A DNA stretch of 64,000 nucleotides. Origin: Bacteroidota bacterium. Its GTDB lineage: Bacteria; Bacteroidota; Bacteroidia; B-17B0; Aurantibacillaceae. The notes under the pieces were generated by a model, which worked only from the letters and a program-made list of their open reading frames with translations, was not told where the DNA came from and made no database searches. Position numbers and translations under genes: made by a program. The DNA lies in contig JADJFB010000019.1 of assembly GCA_016708845.1 (NCBI GenBank), positions 1 to 64,000 on the forward strand. The letters run 5' to 3'. Each line of letters opens with the position of its first letter. The first letter of the stretch is position 1. Below, in pieces: positions 62,380-64,000 of this stretch.

Positions 62380-62452
62380 ACGAATATACGAATCCTAGCA
62401 AACACAGATTAGTATATTCGCACTGATTCGTAATTATCATCGTATATTCGTA
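62380..62452. repeat. Dispersed hairpin repeat, family B, copy 2
   Basis: CGAATATACGAATC (62381-62394) and GATTAGTATATTCG (62407-62420) repeat the arms at 4364-4405 with one mismatch, and a third and fourth arm-like segment (GATTCGTA, CGTATATTCGTA, to 62452) follow. It fills the divergent gap between rsmE and the AcpH-like gene. Confidence 0.75.
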
Positions 62453-62471
62453 CCTCATTCATAATTATTTT

Positions 62472-63062
62472 TTGAACTATCTTGCCCATAGCTATCTATC
62501 TTATCAACAACCCGATTTAATTATTGGTAACTTCATTGCAGATTCTATTCAGGGTAATCGCTTTGATGGACTAACAGAAGGAATTATTAAAGGCATTAGT
62601 TTGCATCGGAAAATCGATACTTATACAGATGCTCACCCCGTATTTTTAACCAGTAAGCACCGTTTTAGTAAAGATTTTGATAAATATAGTGGCGTGCTCA
62701 TGGATATTATCTACGACCATTATTTGGCTAAAAACTTTGACCAATATTCTCCCTTATCTCTTCAACAACATGCCGATGGAATTTATGATATTTTGAAGAA
62801 TAATCATGATTTTTTGCCAGAACACGCCAAACGTTTTTATGGTTACATGACCGAACGCAACATTTTGTTTCATTATTCATCTATTGAGGGCATACAAACC
62901 GTTTTAACGCATTTAAGTGGTCGCATAAGAAATAGATTTGAGTTACAGCTAGCAATTCCCATTTTAGAAGCTAATTATCAGGAAATTGAAGAAGAGTTTT
63001 TTATCTTTTTTGACGATTTACAAGCTTTTTGTAAAGAACAACCCGAATTAAACGGTTTATAA
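62472..63062 (+). CDS. Acyl carrier protein phosphodiesterase-like (AcpH, DUF479)
   Basis: 196 residues. MNYLAHSYLS is the conserved family start, which fixes the start codon to the TTG at 62472. QPDLIIGNFIADSIQG, LHRKIDTYTDAHPVF and IYDHYLAKNF contain the HD-like metal ligands (His, Asp). AcpH removes the 4'-phosphopantetheine group from acyl carrier protein, in the cytoplasm. In other cases the family may have a different target. It is a single gene. Confidence 0.87.
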   Translation: MNYLAHSYLSYQQPDLIIGNFIADSIQGNRFDGLTEGIIKGISLHRKIDTYTDAHPVFLTSKHRFSKDFDKYSGVLMDIIYDHYLAKNFDQYSPLSLQQHADGIYDILKNNHDFLPEHAKRFYGYMTERNILFHYSSIEGIQTVLTHLSGRIRNRFELQLAIPILEANYQEIEEEFFIFFDDLQAFCKEQPELNGL

Positions 63063-63092
63063 ACTATTCGAGTTTTATATTGTTGAATTTAC

Positions 63093-63100
63093 TACTTTTG
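63093..63100 (+). promoter_or_regulatory. Candidate -7 box upstream of the reductase
   Basis: TACTTTTG matches TAnnTTTG and lies 32 bases before the ATG at 63132. The -33 region has only a TTG-like stretch, so this is tentative. Confidence 0.45.
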
Positions 63101-63131
63101 TACCCTAATTTTTGAGCACAACAATATAGAT

Positions 63132-64000
63132 ATGATTACAACCGATTTAGCGATTATAGGAGCTGGCCCAGTAGGCTTATTTGCCATTTTTGAAGCAGGA
63201 TTATTAAAAATGCGTTGCCATTTAATTGACTACTTGCCTCAAGCTGGCGGACAATTATCTGAAATTTACCCTAAGAAACCTATTTATGATATACCAGGCT
63301 ATCCAAGTGTGTTAGCTCAAGAATTAGTAGATAATTTATTAAAGCAAGCTGAGCCCTTTCATCCAGGATATACTTTTGGAGAACGTATTGAAACATTAGA
63401 AAAACGTGGCGAAAGAGATTTTGTATTAAAAACAAATTTAGGCACCGAAATTCATGCTAAAGTAGTAGTAATTGCTGGTGGTTTAGGTTGCTTTGAACCT
63501 CGTAAACCAGAAGTAGCAGGCTTAGCTCAATTTGAAAATGGAAAAGGAATCAATTATATGATTTTAGATCCTGAGAAATACCGCGGACAAAAAATGATTA
63601 TTGCTGGTGGTGGAGATAGTGCATTAGATTGGGCAATTTACCTAAGCGAAGTATGTTCTGAATTAACATTAGTGCACCGTAGCGAATCGTTTAGAGGAGC
63701 GCCTGACAGTGTAAATAAAGTAATGAAATTAGCGGAAGAAGGAAAAATCAACCTATTATTAAATACTAATTTAACAAGTGTTGCTGGTACTGATAAATTA
63801 GAATCGGTATCTATGATTAATACTAAAACACAAGAAGCACAAACTATTGCTACTGATCATTTAATTCCGTTATTTGGCTTAAGTCCTAAATTAGGTCCCA
63901 TTGAAAACTTTGGATTAAATATAGATAAAAGTGCAATTGAAGTAAACACCGACGATTATTCAACAAACATTGAAGGTGTATACGCTATTGGTGATATTAA
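63132..64000 (+). CDS. Ferredoxin-NADP+ reductase, thioredoxin reductase-like (partial)
   Basis: Starts at the ATG at 63132 and runs off the right edge. GAGPVGLFAIFEAGL (residues 10-24) is the FAD loop; YLPQAGGQLSEIYPKKPIYDIPGYP is the FNR-type 2 signature; GGGDSALDWAIYL near 160 is the NADPH loop; NIEGVYAIGDI at the end is the FAD-contact motif. It lacks the C-x-x-C of thioredoxin reductase. It passes electrons between NADPH and ferredoxin or flavodoxin. About 290 of the usual 330-350 residues are here. Confidence 0.92.
   Translation, partial: MITTDLAIIGAGPVGLFAIFEAGLLKMRCHLIDYLPQAGGQLSEIYPKKPIYDIPGYPSVLAQELVDNLLKQAEPFHPGYTFGERIETLEKRGERDFVLKTNLGTEIHAKVVVIAGGLGCFEPRKPEVAGLAQFENGKGINYMILDPEKYRGQKMIIAGGGDSALDWAIYLSEVCSELTLVHRSESFRGAPDSVNKVMKLAEEGKINLLLNTNLTSVAGTDKLESVSMINTKTQEAQTIATDHLIPLFGLSPKLGPIENFGLNIDKSAIEVNTDDYSTNIEGVYAIGDI

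Overview
The window is a chromosomal segment of an AT-rich member of the Bacteroidota, probably Flavobacteriia-like or a relative. Four things point there. PorX, a regulator of the type IX secretion system (T9SS), is present, as are three secreted proteins with T9SS-type C-terminal sorting domains. The block bamD - omega subunit - coaBC - DUF4835 is a Bacteroidota arrangement. Candidate promoters have a TAnnTTTG -7 box, and Shine-Dalgarno sequences are largely absent. I see no plasmid, phage, insertion sequence, rRNA or CRISPR array. There is one tRNA, tRNA-Glu(UUC).

Layout. 1-13.5 kb: a partial serine hydrolase, a secreted lysyl oxidase-like protein, a saccharopine/alanine dehydrogenase-family enzyme, an FtsB/DivIC-like division protein, an L,D-transpeptidase, a large SPFH (flotillin-like) protein with four N-terminal repeats, a GNAT enzyme, a membrane protein, secreted endonuclease I, a thioredoxin-like protein, a TPR protein and a broken CPBP protease. 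13.5-24 kb: lpdA, a LacI-type regulator, a divergent NUDIX/pyrE pair with an SRPBCC protein, a thiamine-binding-family protein, the CCA-adding enzyme, a cation efflux protein, two small orphans, tRNA-Glu and an acyltransferase. 24-40 kb, mostly minus strand: a coiled-coil orphan, DUF502, hemF, a LysM/periplasmic-binding fusion, guaA, a NarL-type regulator, rnz, pyrB-dinB-pyrR, purA, a PhnP-like hydrolase, rhomboid, and a SAM hydrolase. 39.5-49.9 kb, mostly plus strand: phoH, a MazG-like protein, a VWA protein, a pseudouridine synthase, three UDP-sugar genes (wbpD-wbpB-wbpA type), queE, a GNAT enzyme, a hydroxyacid dehydrogenase, a VanX-like dipeptidase and efp. 49.9-64 kb: a Pif1-like helicase, a TerB-ABCG fusion, bamD-omega-coaBC-DUF4835-DUF3078, porX, rsmE, an AcpH-like protein and a partial ferredoxin-NADP reductase.

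Most genes are core metabolism (pyrimidine, purine, heme, CoA, queuosine) and envelope biology (cell wall, O-antigen-type sugars, outer membrane assembly, T9SS). 

Two features stand out across the whole window. First, at least nine genes, including the normally essential guaA, lpdA and coaBC, are interrupted by single-base indels. Almost all lie in A/T homopolymers and most read as one base missing, which looks like uncorrected long-read error rather than decay. Second, many intergenic gaps hold short palindromic repeats of several families, some in two or three copies, and one family also appears inside the helicase coding sequence. The observations I would follow up first are the vault-like SPFH protein, a terminator-like hairpin inside rnz, the secreted lysyl oxidase, and the TerB-ABCG fusion. 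I did not find a clearly undescribed defence or mobile system.
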